Of a DNA stretch of 64,000 nucleotides, positions 11,595 to 28,183 are shown one piece after another. Origin of the DNA: Chrysomallon squamiferum. Lineage: Eukaryota > Mollusca > Gastropoda > Neomphalida > Peltospiridae. Made by a program: the position numbers and the translations under genes. Under the pieces are notes generated by a model that saw only the letters and a program-made list of their open reading frames with translations, had not been told where the DNA came from and made no database searches. Location of the stretch: positions 4,462,443 to 4,526,442 of the forward strand of contig CM022672.1 in the NCBI GenBank assembly GCA_012295275.1. Reading direction: 5' to 3'. Positions within the stretch are counted from its first letter, which is position 1; every line of letters starts with the position of its first letter.

Positions 11595-12410
11595 CTGAAA
11601 CAATTAGTTAATTATTATTAAAATTCCACACAGACACAAATCATTCCTCACTGCTTCAAAAACATATTTTTCCAACATTTTGTATTAAATTTATTTCAAA
11701 TATTCACTTTCATTTAAATTATGTTTTGTCAGTATTTGATTTAATCTCATCGATGATATAACAATGTAAACACTTTGTTGCAGTGATTTTCTTCTTTGAA
11801 GCAATTTTCCAAAACATTTAACTAATTGGTATAAAACATAAAATGTAAAATATGGGTTGAATATTAAAGAAAGTACAAGTGACTAATGGAATTGGGTTCA
11901 GCATAAAATGTAAGACATTTATGAAGATTCAGGTTGTGAACAAACAAATACTGACTGTGATAAATTCAACTTTTTCACATTAATAGTTCCCAAGTGTCAG
12001 ACCTGAATTTTCTGACATCAGCATTAAAAAGAAAATGAATAATAACCATTCCATGCATTGTTCTTAATGATTAGCAGCAAGTATTTTTTAAATTGACCTA
12101 CCCAGGACTGGAAGTACATAATTTGGCTTTTGACTAGTTTGTGGAATATTGTTTATAATGGGAAATAGACCAAAGAAAACACTGAGAAGGAACATTCATG
12201 GAAAATATTACTCTTCAACCATTCAACTGTTTACTACAATGGTCTGCTTATGACAGTAGTACCAGATAAATGATATACAACACTTACTTTGTTATTGAAT
12301 GTTAATGGATTGAGAACTCCAACATTTGGACTCGAATTGAAAACTTTGTTGAAGTTTGTCTCCCTGTTTACCAGTTCCAGTTGGTAGAATCGCTTCTCAT
12401 CCTAAAGTAA

Positions 12411-12447
<37 letters not shown>

Positions 12448-15400
12448 AAAATAAAAATAAAAATAAAATAAAATAAAATAAAATAAAATAAATAAAGAAA
12501 AAATAAAAATAAAAGCACAAAACTCCACATTACATTCAAAACTTATATCCTGTATAATTTTTAAATACTGATATCTTTACTTGAAAGAATGTATTCAAAA
12601 AAAATTTAAAACAAAATTTTTTTTTAATGAAAACTTTTAATTAAAAATTTAAATACACTGACTTCTTGATTTTTTTTCTGATTTTTTTTACATAATGACT
12701 TTAGTTAATAATTTGACTGACATGTGAATTTATTTTCAGTGTCACTATTTTTTCTCAGAATATTTATAAAAAATCTTTACAGATGTGCAGTTTATGAAAT
12801 AATATCTGTGTCAGGCCATCATAACCTTATTCTTTTCAGAACAATTCAAAATAAAAAAAGATATTTTTTCAAAGCTGGTGTTGAAAACAAAACAGTTTAT
12901 ATATATATCAAGAACACTGTAAAAACAGAGGAGTGTTAGTGATTAAAATCTTTTGAGAAAACAAACACAACTCACAATGATTTCTTTTATTCTGAGTTCT
13001 CGTTCTTGAACTGCTTCTCGTAGCTGTTGTATGAGTTCCAAGTCTTCCGGACGTGAATCTCGACTGTCATACCTTTCTTCAGCCTCCTGCAGACTGCAAA
13101 TAAATAAATAAATAAATAGTCATCAACGCAAAGTTAGTTAATTTAAGAAAAAGAAAAACAGAAGAAAGATCGAAAAACTGAAATAAAAGAAACTGGGTAT
13201 GAATAATGATAAATAAATGTTTATAACATTAAAATACTTTGACTCATAAAACAGATAAAGCAAGCTTAGTTTTTATTTTTCTTAAATGTGCATTTTACAT
13301 CAACAAATACACTCCTATCTTATGTAGATAATTATTATACAGGAGTAATGTGAAAGAAACAAAACAACAACAACAAAAAACAAGGTGGAAACATAAACAA
13401 GATATTAGTAAGTAAATACATGCTGTGTAGATTATTCTGACATGGCATAATAAAGGCATTATGATTTGACCGAATTATTTATGTTAATAATAAAAATAAA
13501 ACTATCTCTGTTTTCCTGTTACTTGTTTTTAATGAAAAAAAATGGAAAGTAAATATAGTAAACACTGACAACATTCATTCATATCATCAAACTAGAGGTA
13601 AAAAAAAAAAAAAGCCTTTAATGAAAATTACAAGATAGTATTCAGTTACTCTGCCACTGCTTATACCCATTCTTCAAGACTGTGGGTGTATGCAAAGTCT
13701 ATTAACAGTGCATAAATATTCTACATTATTCTGTCATGAGCATATTACTGAACTCACAAGCAGCAGCATAGTGCTGACTGTATATACCAAAATAATTTTA
13801 ATATTTTTTGTATACCAATTACATTATAGTGTAACAAAAAAGAAAATAAAGTTGTCACTCACAGTATCTGCAGTTCATCTATTTTGCTTTTAAGTGCATC
13901 CTGAGCTAAATTAAACTGGTTGACCATGTCCTGCAAGTTACGTGCATGATCAGCATTCAGATTGTCCAGTGCTAGCTGTTTCTCCTTTCTCCAGTAGTCA
14001 TCTTTAGACCTGCAAAAAACAAAAACAAATGTAATTACTACTTTTATAGATTCTTTATATCTGTCTGTCTGTCTGTCTCTGTATGTATGTATGAAAAACT
14101 TTTTCCAAATACAAAAAGAAACGAATCAGATGTTATTAAAACAACAATAATAAAACAAAACACATACATACATATGCAAAGAAAAGCAAATCCAAATGCA
14201 GAACAAAGCACCAAATTTATCCCAACATCCACCCCCAAAAACAAAACAAACCAAATAATTAACCTATCAACGAAAAAAAAAAAAACAAAATGTCGCATTC
14301 CTGTTCCTCCCAAAAAAAGAACAAAAGGACATAATTATATTAATAACATTAGCAAAATTCCTTGAAACCCCCATATATTCCAAAAACAAATAATGTGTAA
14401 CCCAACTCCAAGAATCAACAGCCTTTCTTAAAACAACTGCTCTGCATAATAATAATATTTTTATTTATCTATTTATTTTTTTAAATTAAATCATTAAAAG
14501 CCAGATATTTTTCAAAAAAAGATAATTTAAAAAAAATATTTTCCCAAGCATAAAATTACTGTTTCCAATACTTTAACATAAAAGCAATACTAAAAGAAAC
14601 TTCACAGTATTTTATTTTACATCAAACAGACAGAGAACCATAAACGGTCTAGCGTAAACTTCACTATCAATTCACATTTCCACTGTTACAGATGATAGTG
14701 TCTGCATGTAAAAATAAAATAAAATGTTGCTGAAATGAATAACTGCTAAAAAAAAAGATCTGTCATTGATTATAAAACCAAAAACAAATAACAGTGATGT
14801 AAATTGCAGTCACATGTATCCAATGCACTAAACAAACTTTAATCTTTAAAAAATTTTTTATCGTTTCTGTTTTCAACAGATTTCTTGATGCAGAACCACC
14901 CATATTAACATATCACTTTAAAAAAAAAAAAAAAAAAAAAAATTACAGTTTAAAATATTTTATGTATGTAATCATACTGCCAAGCAATTTGTCACTGTCT
15001 CATTCAGAAATATGTTTTCTCAGACGTGTATTTGCAATACATGATATCACACACATTATACTTGGGTACACTATAAAACAAATTTAATTTTTTCATCTAC
15101 ACCTACATGCACACATCCACATCCACATCCACCTCCATAGAAATCTATATGGGCAAATACAAAAGTATTATTATTATTATTATAATTATTAAAACTTTAA
15201 TTATTTTGTGAAGTCAATATACCAGTATATAGCAATGAATAATATACCAGCCAATTAAGGATGTGAAATTAGCTTACGTTCACTGATGGTTGAAACATGA
15301 CTGTTTCATGCATAGACTTTGATAATGCTGGTTTCAGCATGTGATTCTAATAGCTATCAATCTTAAGGACTTAAAGTGTAACCTCTATGCTGTTAAGGCT

Positions 15401-18400
15401 TAAAATGTAACCAGTGACTCCAAGGCTTAAAATAGGACCACTCTGACATGAAAGCTTCAAGTATAACCACAATTACACACACCAAAGCAGAAAATGTAAC
15501 CGTAGTGCCATCGAGACTGAACTAAGGCTGCAAGTTGCAAGTAAATGACAAACCTGATCTGATTTGCAGCTTCACTTCGAACTTTGAGTATTTCTTTTCC
15601 TTTTAGTTCAATCTCCTTGTTGAGCTTGTCCAGGATTTCGCTCTGACTTTGAAGATCGTTTTCAAGGTTTCTGACATGTCGTTCTCTGTGAACTATTTCT
15701 CCTTGAAGCTCTTCTGCCCTTATTTGATGATCTTTGTCCTGTTAAAAAAATGTATTGTCGATAAATCATAATTTTTATTATTAATAACTGATAATTACAC
15801 TAATCTAAGGAAAGTATACAGAAATGTCTTTTCTTAAAGTACATTTTGATTGATGGGAAAGCAGATGTGAGAATTATACTTGTAATAACATGACACATAA
15901 TCCACACCCACACACGTACCTACATATTCATACATCCATATCACCCCACATACAAACTCCTACAAATGTACACATGATTTTACTCTTGTTTACTATCAAG
16001 ATTCATTATTTTTTGTTTACTTTTTGTTTAGAAATTTCCATAGCTCTGTCCAACTCCATTCTAGCAGTGCGAAGTTCAGCCTCATGTGACTTTTTCAACC
16101 GCTCAAGTTCTTCAACATGTTGTTCCATTAATTTACTTCTTAGCAGATCTGTGAAACAAAATAATGAAAAAAACTTCAGCTTTATTTTTAGCTTTATTAT
16201 TAGCACTATTACATAACTTGTGTATATATCTATATTTACATCAATGCACACAGTAATAACGATATCTGTCAGACAAAACCTGTTGTCGTATCTCAAAGGA
16301 TCTTTTATATGAATATTCTCATAGATAGTTAAACACATTTATCCTGCAATCACATTATGTAGTGGCAATACTTGATGATGAGATAAATTTCTGTATTTTT
16401 GGACACAGTTACTTCTACTGTGTTTATTTGCTGGTTTAGATCCTAAAAGACAATTTTGAATTAAAATTTAAAAATTATTAAGAGAAATAACAAGTTAATC
16501 TTATTTAAGAAGTATTTGTTTTGATGTCTTGTGTATTTTTGACAGAACTGATCTGGGAAACAAAACAGTTAATTTCATTTAGTTTTGTATTATTTAGGAT
16601 TGCAGGATAAAACAAATAACTGGTTACTGTCTTAAACATCAACGTTATCTTGATCAGGTCTAATGGGCCAATACATCTTGTCACAGCCTTGCTGAATCGG
16701 GTCATTCTTATCTTCACAGGATAAAACTGATATGTGAAGACAGTAACCTGTTATTCCCAATATATATATATCTGAGATGTCTATCTGTATGTAAGTGTCT
16801 CTGTGAATGTGTACGTGTGTTTTGCAATTAAGTTCAATCTGTTTTAATCAAATCAGCACTACTGAAATGAACAGTACATCAAAATCTGTATCAATATATA
16901 TCTCTATCTATCTATGTATGTCTGTCTGTCTGTCTGTATGTATGTATATGTATGTATGTATATGTGCGTGTGTGTGTTACAAATAATTTTTAATATATTA
17001 ATTTCAAACTGCTATTAATTATATGAACAATGAAACTTATTTAAAGGTAAACTATAAACTATGCAACAGGTATATTATGAATTATAGGTTCAGGTAACCA
17101 TGAAAAACAAACTATGAAATGTATACCAAGTATCAAATGTAATGTATATCGTACGAAGAAATGTTTATTAATTTTAGGTTCAGTCATAAAATCTAATTTT
17201 AAATTATGCAATGCACATTAAATATGAAATGTACATTAAGATACACATTTAAACTATAAAACATATATTAAGATACACTGTTGAAGTATGAAAAATATAA
17301 AAAGGAGTAGTGTTACCTAAAGCCAGTTTGTGGTTCTCTGCTAGCTCTGTCAGTTCTTTGTGTTTGCTGTGCTCTGCCTGGTGTTGTAAGTTTTCCAGTG
17401 TCGCTTTGTGAGCCACCATCTGTGCCTGCATGTCTTCAATGTGCTTCGCTTTAACACTCGTTTCCCATGTCTGCAAGATTCACAAAACAGTACATACACC
17501 ACCCTGCATAGCACTGCACAAGTATGTAGCAACACCTGGATGTACAGAACTTTTATAAACACATTACGAAATATAGACATTGTTTAACTTTTAATACTTT
17601 CTAGTAACCAGTGTTTCATCAGCAGTGCAACAGTTATGGTCATTATTAAATCTTTTTCTATGATGTTTTGATTCCGAGTTTTTGTACTAAGTGATGGATG
17701 TCAATACTCATTTTGAGTTAAACCATCCTGTGAATCTTTCTTCTTAAACTTTTAGATTTAAGTAAAGCCTAATTTAATCGCATAGACCTATCTATAGTTA
17801 ATTTTTTAATTTAATTATAATTAAGTCATTGTAAACATGCATTTTAGGTATGTTAGACTAATTTAGTTTTTTTTTCAGCTACATCAATGCTGACAGTTAT
17901 AAAGCTATCAGTTATTCCTATAGGGCCTGTGTATTTTCTCTCTAAGTAAAAGTCAGTTACCAATTTTCAAAACTACTTCAGCTTTGTGGATGTTGGTAGA
18001 ACCTTAAAACATGTTCTTGTTATTATTAAAAATATACTGGAAGAGAATTTAACATTCAGAGAGAAATTAATATTTTCAAAAAGTATTACCATTATTATTA
18101 TTATTATTATTATTATTTTTTTTTTTTTAAATGAAAGAAATGCTATTCCTGGTAAAAAGGATATCCTCAAAGCACATTAAAACATTAAAACATGCAAACA
18201 TTTTCACAGGTGTTCACCAAATGACAAATAACCAAATTGTGTACTGGATTTGATCCTGGGACCAGACAAGCTAACAACAAATAAGCATGACCTTCATTAA
18301 AGAAAATGGAAAATGTATTTAAATACAGAATATCTTCTAAATTAAAATCAAAATTATGACGATCAGAACTACAATCAACTCAAAATAAACCAATCTTGCC

Positions 18401-18456
18401 ACTTTCAAACACAGCACAATTAAACATTATAATCTATAATATATTCAAAATGGTAT

Positions 18457-18492
<36 letters not shown>

Positions 18493-21400
18493 AGCAAAAT
18501 GTAAACACACCTTACTTTTAAATATAATAAATATATATAATCATCTTTGAAAATAAACAAAAACTTAGACAAAATAAGAAAACACTTCAATTTGAAAATT
18601 TAAATTTATGAAAAAGAAAAATAATCATATCCGCAAAGACAAACAGCAAAACAAAAATACTCTGTGGCTGTAACAATAAACACAGACAGGCTGTGAAATC
18701 CATTAGAGATTTAAAAAGTTTTATAACAAGTATATATTTGTTAAGGAACACACACACAGCTGTCTGTCGATTTTGATTTGCATGTCTGTATGTATGTCTA
18801 TTTACAAGTTTTATCTATATACATGCAGCTGAATTCTTACACACAATCAGCTCACAATTATAGACACACACATATATGCATGCATGAACACAAACACACA
18901 TACACACATGCATATATGCATGCATGGACACACACACACACACACACAAGTTAGTGTAAATCTGCACACAAAACTCTGAAAAACATTAACAGATGGAACA
19001 TGGAAATAAAAATACATCTGTTCTGTTAAACAAACAAATAAAAACAAACCCACCCCTTCCGACCACCATCAAGAGAAATAAACCATATCTGCCATTTCTA
19101 AATGGAACCGATTTCAACTTTAACATTTAAAAGAAAAAAAAAATTAAATTTAAAATTAAATAAAATAAAATAAATAATCACATCTGAAAAGATAAAAGCA
19201 TCAAAATGAAAACACACTGGAAAAACCAACAAAAATATAAAACAAATTCAAGACAAAATCAAATTCAGCTTTATCTATCAATTTTAATGCAAAATAACAA
19301 CAGAGCAACCAAATCCGCAACCAACAGAAAAAAAAAGATACAGGAAAAAAATTAGCATACATAACAATAAATGGCTTTAAAGTACACCAGGCTTACACAG
19401 CTATTTAACAAGTATGTACATAAAAAAAATATATAAATAAATAAATAAAAAAAATATATATATAAATAAAAAAAAAAAAATATATATAAATAAAAAAAAA
19501 AAAAAATAAAAATTAAAAATAAAACAAACAAAAACCCCCATAAAAAACAAAGTATTACAGCTCTACATCCAATATTTGTTGTGTTTAAACACAAACTTAC
19601 TTGTCAGTACATTCATTATTACATACATCACTGCCACATCACACTAAGACTATCACACAAAGATGAAAATATAAACTTAGGGAAACAGCCACCATAAACA
19701 CAGATAAATTTAAACGGATACATAAATAGAGATAAACATATAACCAACATTAATGCCACATCATAAAAAAAAAAAACAATAGCAATTGTATCCATCAAAG
19801 ATGGTGGGGTAGGAAAAAAAAAAAAAAAAAAAATTAAATAAATAATATAAAACATCACAAACAAAAAAAAAAGAAGAAAAAAAAGAAAACATCTTAGAAG
19901 ACCACCGCAATCATTCTAAATAAATCAGATGTGCAGTTTCTCAAGAGAAGACAACTTCAGTATTTAAAATTCATTGAACACATAATCAGATGGGAAAGGA
20001 AAATGAAAACACTCCAGAGCCATAACAATAAACATGGAGGGCTGTAAAGTGTATCAGAGGTTTACAAAGCTGTCTAACAAGCCAGTCAGACATTTATTAT
20101 TGCCCTGATACACGTAACCATAAAAGAAGTATATAACGGTAGAAAACATCACTGCATCAACCTGTTTATGTTTTGTAGATAATCTCAAATACCATTACAG
20201 ACATTTATTACTCTTCTGGCTGTAAGGAACAAGGGTAACATTATTGGAGAAAAACTCAGATAAGAAAGTCGAGTAGCACATAAAGGTTACAGTATTACAG
20301 CATACATTATTTTGAGAATGGAACTGAAAAATCTAGACTTGCCAGTGTTTTTAAATTTATGTACTCTTTAGTAACAGTTTTAGAAGAAGAACCTGTATTG
20401 AAGTAGAGCAAACTGTCTGGAGTGGTTTTGTGATATAATGTAGTTATCATTTCTGTTATATCCTAGCCTCAAAAAATAACAGTATGATATATTCTTTTCC
20501 CATCAGTCTCTCCATTCATACAAAAATGTACATTAATGTTTATTTTTCTAAATGACAAACTTTGTAAAATTATAAAAATCCATTCACTGATCAATTAATT
20601 TGTCGATTTTTATTTTCATTAAAAAACAACAATAAACAAACAAACCTCCCCAAAACCCCCACCTATATCAGTATTATTTTTCTATTTATATATTTTAACA
20701 ACCATAATAACAAAAAAACAACAAAACTGTGAATACTAATTTTTCTGATATTACTATTAATACTGCTGCTTCTACTACTATTATACTAGTATTGCTTTTA
20801 CAACTACTATATTAGTATTATTACTTCATTTACTACTATACTAGTATTACTACTCATACTATTGCCACAACTACTGCTATTGCTATAGCTACTATCACTA
20901 CTGTGGTTACTACTTTAAAAAAATTCTAATGCCGTTTTATTTTTTTTAAATTTTTTTTAAATGCAATATGAATCAAGTCTACATCACACTGTAAGACTGT
21001 GAACGTGCAAAAGTTCACAATCATATTCAGACACTGCTGCTATATTTGTGAAATTATCTCCCCAGTGTGTAAAAATAGTGTATTCTTTGGACAGGAGATG
21101 AAATCGGTTTGACGGACCCATGCAATCCGGTGCTATTAAAACAACATTTCCTGTCGGGATTACGTGGGTGAGAACAAAAACTCTTTGAACTGGAAAGACG
21201 GCTGTGGTTCAGGTGGAAGCTAATTGAGAAGTTGATTAGAACAGAAGCCTGTTTCTTAAACAACATGCACGCCCTCGCATGCACGCTGACGCCCATGTGG
21301 GAGACGTGCACGATGATGTGACTACCTGTATGCGAATACTTAATACAAATGGGTGTATGTATAAAGTTACTGTTTACATGTATATGAGTATTTGTCTGTG

Positions 21401-22961
21401 TGTGTGTGTGTGTGTGTGTGCTGTTTTTCTTTGTGTGTGTGTATGTAAAGTTATGTATGTGCTGATTTATTTGCTTGTGTATATGTTTGTGTGTATATTT
21501 GTATGTAAACCAGTGTATATGCTGATGTATTTGTGTGTGTGTCTATATGTCTGCATGTAAACTAGTATTGATGCTGATGATGTGTGTGTGTATGTGCCTG
21601 TGCATCTATGACCTGATACAATGACTGTAATGTAAAGATACAACTGTAACAGTGTAAGCCATGCTATAAAAGTTACAGTAAATTTAACTATCAGTGTTGC
21701 CCATGATTTAATGTCTAATGTGATAATAAATGTCCAGATAAATGTAACTAAATGTGAAATGATTAACTGGAAAAGTGAATGTAGATTGAGCTTAAATGTG
21801 TGCAGTTTAACAGTACATGCCTGTGATTTAACACAAAATACACATGCACTGATGTATGCACATATCTGCTTTGTAAAATATCCACATGCTAAAAAACATT
21901 TGCCAATGTTAAACTTGCCAACATAATCCAGCAGCTTGTTAAATGATAAAACATGAATGAAAAAAAAAAAAAAAAAAATATATGTTTTACTTTGATTTAC
22001 TTATCAAAATTAAAAACACTTACTTGAACCTGTACATTTTTTAGAACTTTTGACTCGTTTAATAATTTTTAGAACTGATTTTGACTGAGCATAATTTAAT
22101 AACATTTGGTCTTTTTTTTTGATTATTATTCTAATTTTTTTTTTTTTTAAATGAATATGTACACTTGCACATGCAAAGCCAAACTGATAACTGGTTCTGT
22201 AATTACATAGTTACTGTGGGTGACTGAATATTGTTTTATTATCCAAAGTCCCTCTTAAATCATTCTGGTTCTGCACTTGATACATCATAAAAAACTCTTA
22301 CTCAGGGTTTTGATTGCTATTAAATGTAACAGGCTTTGCCATTGGCTGGATGAAACCTAAGTAAACCTATCAGAATGTAGGATACATCATGGCTAAAAAC
22401 AGTAATATAAAAAGTGTGTTCCTTCAGCTCTGAAGCTGTTAATTTGCTGGTAACAAACTAAAATATTTAATAAAGCTCACACAACACAGAACCCACCAGA
22501 AAGATTTCTCTAAAGGCTAATTTTTTTTTTTTACATTTCAGAAATACAAAGAATTAAAAACTAAATTAAAATCCTTACCTCCATGGTGCTCTTGAAACCT
22601 TCCTTCAGTTTGAAGATCTCTTCTCTGTGAATCAGTTCTAGTTCTTCTATTTGTTTGGCATAGCTGGCTGCAGCATCGCTCATTTCCTTTTTAAGACGTT
22701 GACGTTCTTCCTCAGCTTCTGCAGTCAGCTTGTCCTTCATGCTGGCTGACTTGTTTTCATTCTGCAGAATGTTCTGTAGCAGATTTTCTATCTGTGGATG
22801 TTAAAAAAGGTAAAGAAAAATAAACATCTAAAGTAACAAATAAGTACGCAGGTAAATAAATAATGTAAGAAGATAAACAAGTTAGAAATTCAAATAGTTA
22901 ATTAGAAAGGTTTATAAAAGAAATAAAGAATAAAAAAAAAAAAAGAAAAGAAAAGTATCTA

Positions 22962-23001
<40 letters not shown>

Positions 23002-23771
23002 TAAAAAATACGGTAAAGAACATCACAAAAAAAAAAAAAAAAATTAAAATTAAGAAAGAAAAAGAAAAGCATGTAAATAATAATAATAAAAAATAAAATA
23101 AATAAATAGAGTAAAAAAAAATTCCCAGACAGAAATCCACACGTGGATTTTCAAACTGTTATATCTTTTTATCTTTATTACAAGCTGAAGAGCATAATAT
23201 AATCAAGTAGCTGTCTTCTTCATTCACAGACTAATCTCCACTGCTATTTCATGTAAAAAAAAATTAAATTAATAAAACCGGCGTTTTTTATGCCATTAAG
23301 TAATTTTGTAAACATTAACCAGTGTTTACGGTCCAGGACATTAGGTATGAAACCTTGAGACTGGTACACAGTGATACTGCTTTAGATGTAAGACTACTAT
23401 CATCTCTTCCCACTAACTAACCCTTTAACATACTAACATTGTAACACAGGGCAGTTAACTGAGACAGATGGAGCTGAACCCTCAGAGGAGACAAGTACAT
23501 TTCAGTTAGTTGGTTGATGGATTCCAGGACGCAAGCTTTCAGTCAGTGTTATTATTTCAGCTTTAACAAACTACTGAAATAGTTTGCTAGAATGAGGTTA
23601 ACTATAAAACCTGAGAATTATTTTATTTATTTCTTTTGTTATTTTCTTTTATAGCAGTTACAAAAAACCAAAAAAAAATACCCCAAAAAACAAACAAATA
23701 TAAAAATCACTTAAAGACTCCTCTCACTGAAAAAATAATCAAACTAAATAACAAAATGTTCTGGTTTTAAG

Positions 23772-23806
<35 letters not shown>

Positions 23807-23863
23807 CAAAATTAAAATATATTTTTTTTTTTCATCCTTTCCCAGGACAAAGATAACTTAAAG

Positions 23864-23898
<35 letters not shown>

Positions 23899-26800
23899 GC
23901 ATACATCTGTCCCTCATCTTTCAACATTTACAATTGTCTTCCTTTGTTCTCATCCATTCTCAAATCACACTGAAGGAAATTGGTTCCATTGTTTCTCATA
24001 TTTACCTGTAATTGGTAGAGCATTCCACTGGGGTGCAGCTGTTAAACTGTTAAAGTGTTTTGTTTTGTTGCTGGAATGTTTAAGGAATGAGTTACATGTA
24101 ATTATTCCAGTGTTAACAGAACATAGACGTTTGTTTGTCTTCATCATCAAGAGACAGATAAGTTTATCTCCTTCTCAATTTGTTTTGTTCACGGATAGCT
24201 GGTGAAAGATTTAATGTGGGGAGGGAAGGCCTGTATGGTATGAATTAAAGAGTATTTTGTGTTGCAGCGTGGTCTTTTGATCTCAAGTTTTGCTGAGTGA
24301 AATAGCACGTTTTTTCCTTTTTTTTTTTTTTTTTTAAGAATTTTTATTTTATTTACTTATTTTGTTATAATCATGAATGAAGTATGATTTTGTTTTATCC
24401 CTTGGTTTTCTCTGTTAAATTAAATATAAAATAACAAAGAAATTTTAAAAATAAAAATATAAATAAAAACAAGTAAAAGGAATATTTATTGAATTTTATG
24501 TACAACTTCTTATATTGTAACTAACAACTCCCCTACAAAAAAAATAAATAATACAAACCCCCCAAAACCAAACCAAAAATGTAAAAAAAAAAAAAAAAAA
24601 TAATAAAAAAAATAATAATAAAAAAAAATAACAAAAGAAAATAATAGTAAAGTTAAAATTAAAGAACAGATAATGCTGTTCAAGCACCACTTACCTGTTT
24701 CTGTAAATCAGTTATTTTTCTCTCCAGACTGGATCTGACTGATGAAATTTCTTCATCTTTCAACGAAGCTAGTTTATTCAAAGCTGCCTTTTGTTCATCT
24801 TCCTTCTGCTGTGTCAGTTCCTCCTGCAGTTTCTTACATTCAGTTCTACATTAAAAACAAATATTCTTTGTTAATTTATTAAAAATTGAATTAAAAAAAA
24901 AAGTAGAAAATAATAATTAAAAAAATTCAAACAAAAAATATTAAGACTAAAAATGAAAACCCCACAAAACTTACCAATAACAATAGTGAACAGTTTGTTC
25001 TACTTTAAAAATTAATGATAATAAATAGTAAAAATAAAAATAAAAGTTACAAAATTTAATATAAAGTTTACTGAAATCAATAGCCCAATCTCTCTCTCCA
25101 AAAACATCTGCACACATAAACTTCTATTAATATTATTACTATCCCAGTAGTTATAATATGAATGCTACCTATACTAATACTACTGCAACTACAACCATTA
25201 CTACTACCATTACAAACACTACACTGTATCTACCAAAACCTTGCTTCAACAATCACCAATACTTCATCTTCAACTGCTACATTAATACCATATTATTACT
25301 ATACAACAACTAGAAAACTATCACTACAACTTCAACTAACTAAACTAATTCTATGTTACTACTTCTCAAAACTACTAAATTAATACTAAATTACAACTAC
25401 TACCACTCCTATTTATTCACACTTCCATATTCTGATCAAAGTCTGCAGATTTATTGTTTTCCATTAAAAGGTTTTATTATAAACATGTATAGTTAAAAAA
25501 CTAAATTTTAATAAGAGTAAATAACTAAGAAAGTAAAATGCTGTGATATTACTGTAAAAAAAGAAGAAAAAGGACTGACCTCATAGTTTCTGTCCACTTG
25601 TTGTCCAGCTGGGCAGCGAGGTTTTCTAGTCGAGTTTTCATCTCCAGCTGATGTTCAGTCAGTTTACTTTCATGGAGTAGATGAAGTTTTTCCAACTCAG
25701 CCTAAAATTGAGTAAAACATTTCAAAATAATTTCATAAAAGAATAAATGTACTGAAACATTTCTTTAATTTTCTGCACAACCACATGCTCTACCCCTCCC
25801 CATACATACATATAATCACAAAAGATGAATATACAGGTTAGGAATCCTTTATTCCAAATGCTTGGCACTGAAAGTGTTTTGGATTTCAGAACTTTTAAAA
25901 TTTTGGAATATAAGGCAAATTGCCTGAGAATAGAATCTAAGTCTAAACAGAAATTCCATTTATATTTCATGTAAGCTTATATTAATAGTCTCAAGGATTT
26001 TTTTTTTTTTTATATAATAGTTTTAATAATGTTTTAGATAAAATGTGCAAAACAATCTGAAAACTGTACGATATCACTATTTCTGCAACTTGAAAAAGTT
26101 TTGAATTTCAGAATTTCAGATAAGGAATCATCAACCTGTACATAATGGATTGAATAAATGTAACATGAAGGTGTACAGGACCATGAAATACATGTTCACA
26201 GATTACTTCAAAAATCCATGCTGACAAATATAACTGTAGCAAAAAATAATAACTACAAAGTAACAAAAGAATTTACAGTGATAATAATTAATACATTTAT
26301 CAATTTAATAAAATGCAGCTGTGACCTTGACTGGTTCATTTGCTGTAGTGAAGAAATAACTAAAGGATCTGAACTGTGTGCCAGATTCATGCAAACTCCA
26401 TTAACATAAAAAACCCATTTCTGGCTCCAGATCATAATACCAAAATTTGTTTTTATATACAAAATAAAGTCTGATGTTTATCATCACCACTACCTCATTC
26501 TGAAACACAGCAGCTGTAACATTGTGTTCAAACTTTACCATAAAAAGGTTTTTCAAGATTTTATCACAATATTCACATATGACTGGAATTTCTTATATTT
26601 TATTTGATAATTTTTCCCTTGTATTTCTTTTGTAGTCACAATTCCCTTTAAAATAATTAGGTTCATCCTTTGGTAAAGCATTCACCAGTTTGAAAAGCAT
26701 TGCTTTACGATAACGACATTTTCAACCGCACTTTTTTTTTTTATAAGTGAAACATTTTTAAAATTCATCTAATAATCAAGTTTATTACAATAATATTTAA

Positions 26801-28106
26801 TATAAACACCCTTTAATTATTAATGTTACTAGTAACATAATTTTAGTAAATTAAAATATTATTCAAGTCAGACAAAGGTGTAAAAAAGAAAGAAAGAAAA
26901 AAGACATATCTAAAAGATTAAATGAAGAGTGAGATGCAGACAACAAGTTTTTATCAAAAACTATCAAATTTAAACTGAAAAAAAAACAGAGAACAAAGTG
27001 ACACTGACAATAAAGAGAGATGACAAGGCTTGAACTCAGAATGAACTAAAACTGAAAAATAAAAGATAATCATGTCACAGAGAGAGAGAGAAAAAAATAC
27101 ATATAATTGGTGTATAGATGTATTTATCTAGAACTTGACTTCTAGGATATATAAAAAAGACCAACCCACAAAACATAAAAATATCCGCTTTTCAGTCAGT
27201 TAGTGATAAATGTAAGTTGTAAATAACACTTGATAACAAAAATACATGAACTCTAGGAACAAGTTCTAAAAAAAAAAAAAAAAAACATCAACTGAAAAAT
27301 GTTTTTCAACAATTTATAAACAGATAAAATAAAGATGAAAATATAATTTGTGGATGGTTTGTTTTATCTATGACTTTTCTAGTTCTAAATTGACTTTGTA
27401 AAGTAAAAGATTAGTATTTTCAAATTAATTTATTTGATATATTTCTTAAAATAAAGACATAAAGCATTTTTACATTTTGGTAAATATAGTTTAAACTTCG
27501 GATAATATATTTACATATTTCAAAGGTTTCTGCTTAATTATAATCACTCCAAAGAACGGATAAAGTAAAATAAAAAAAAAAAAAAATAAAAAAAAAATAA
27601 TAATAATAATAATAATAATAAAAATAATAAAGTAAATGAAGCAAAATTTATAAAACTAAATAAAAACTATCTTGCTGAGATAATTTTAATTATCAAGTGC
27701 ATGCACACTCCACACTCAATTTAAAGTGCTCACCAGCTTGTTAATATTTGTGCTAGTCACCTGACTTAGCAATATTTAAATTTCATGTTATTCATTTTTA
27801 AATGTCTTCTTTGTAGTGGAAAATGATGAAAATGTTTCTTGATTTTGAGTTTCAGCACATAATTTGTTAATCAAAGTAACCACTGAATACATTTTAAAAA
27901 CAAGAACAACAAAATCACTGCTTTTAAGAACAGATCTTTTTCCTTTTTTATACATTTATTTAGTTTAAAAAGTTGAAAACAGCATTAATGAAATGTATTT
28001 TAAAATAGTTATAAATAAGATGTGACGGTTTGTGTGACTTGGAAACAATTAACAACAACAGATTTCGAAGAGGGAAATTAATTCTAAATGAATTTGTGTT
28101 TTCTCT

Positions 28107-28183
<77 letters not shown>

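Noticed and set aside
23965-24150. Minus-strand frame with APQWNALP, reminiscent of the end of some LINE reverse transcriptases
   Set aside because: The match is a few residues only, with no other reverse-transcriptase motif nearby.
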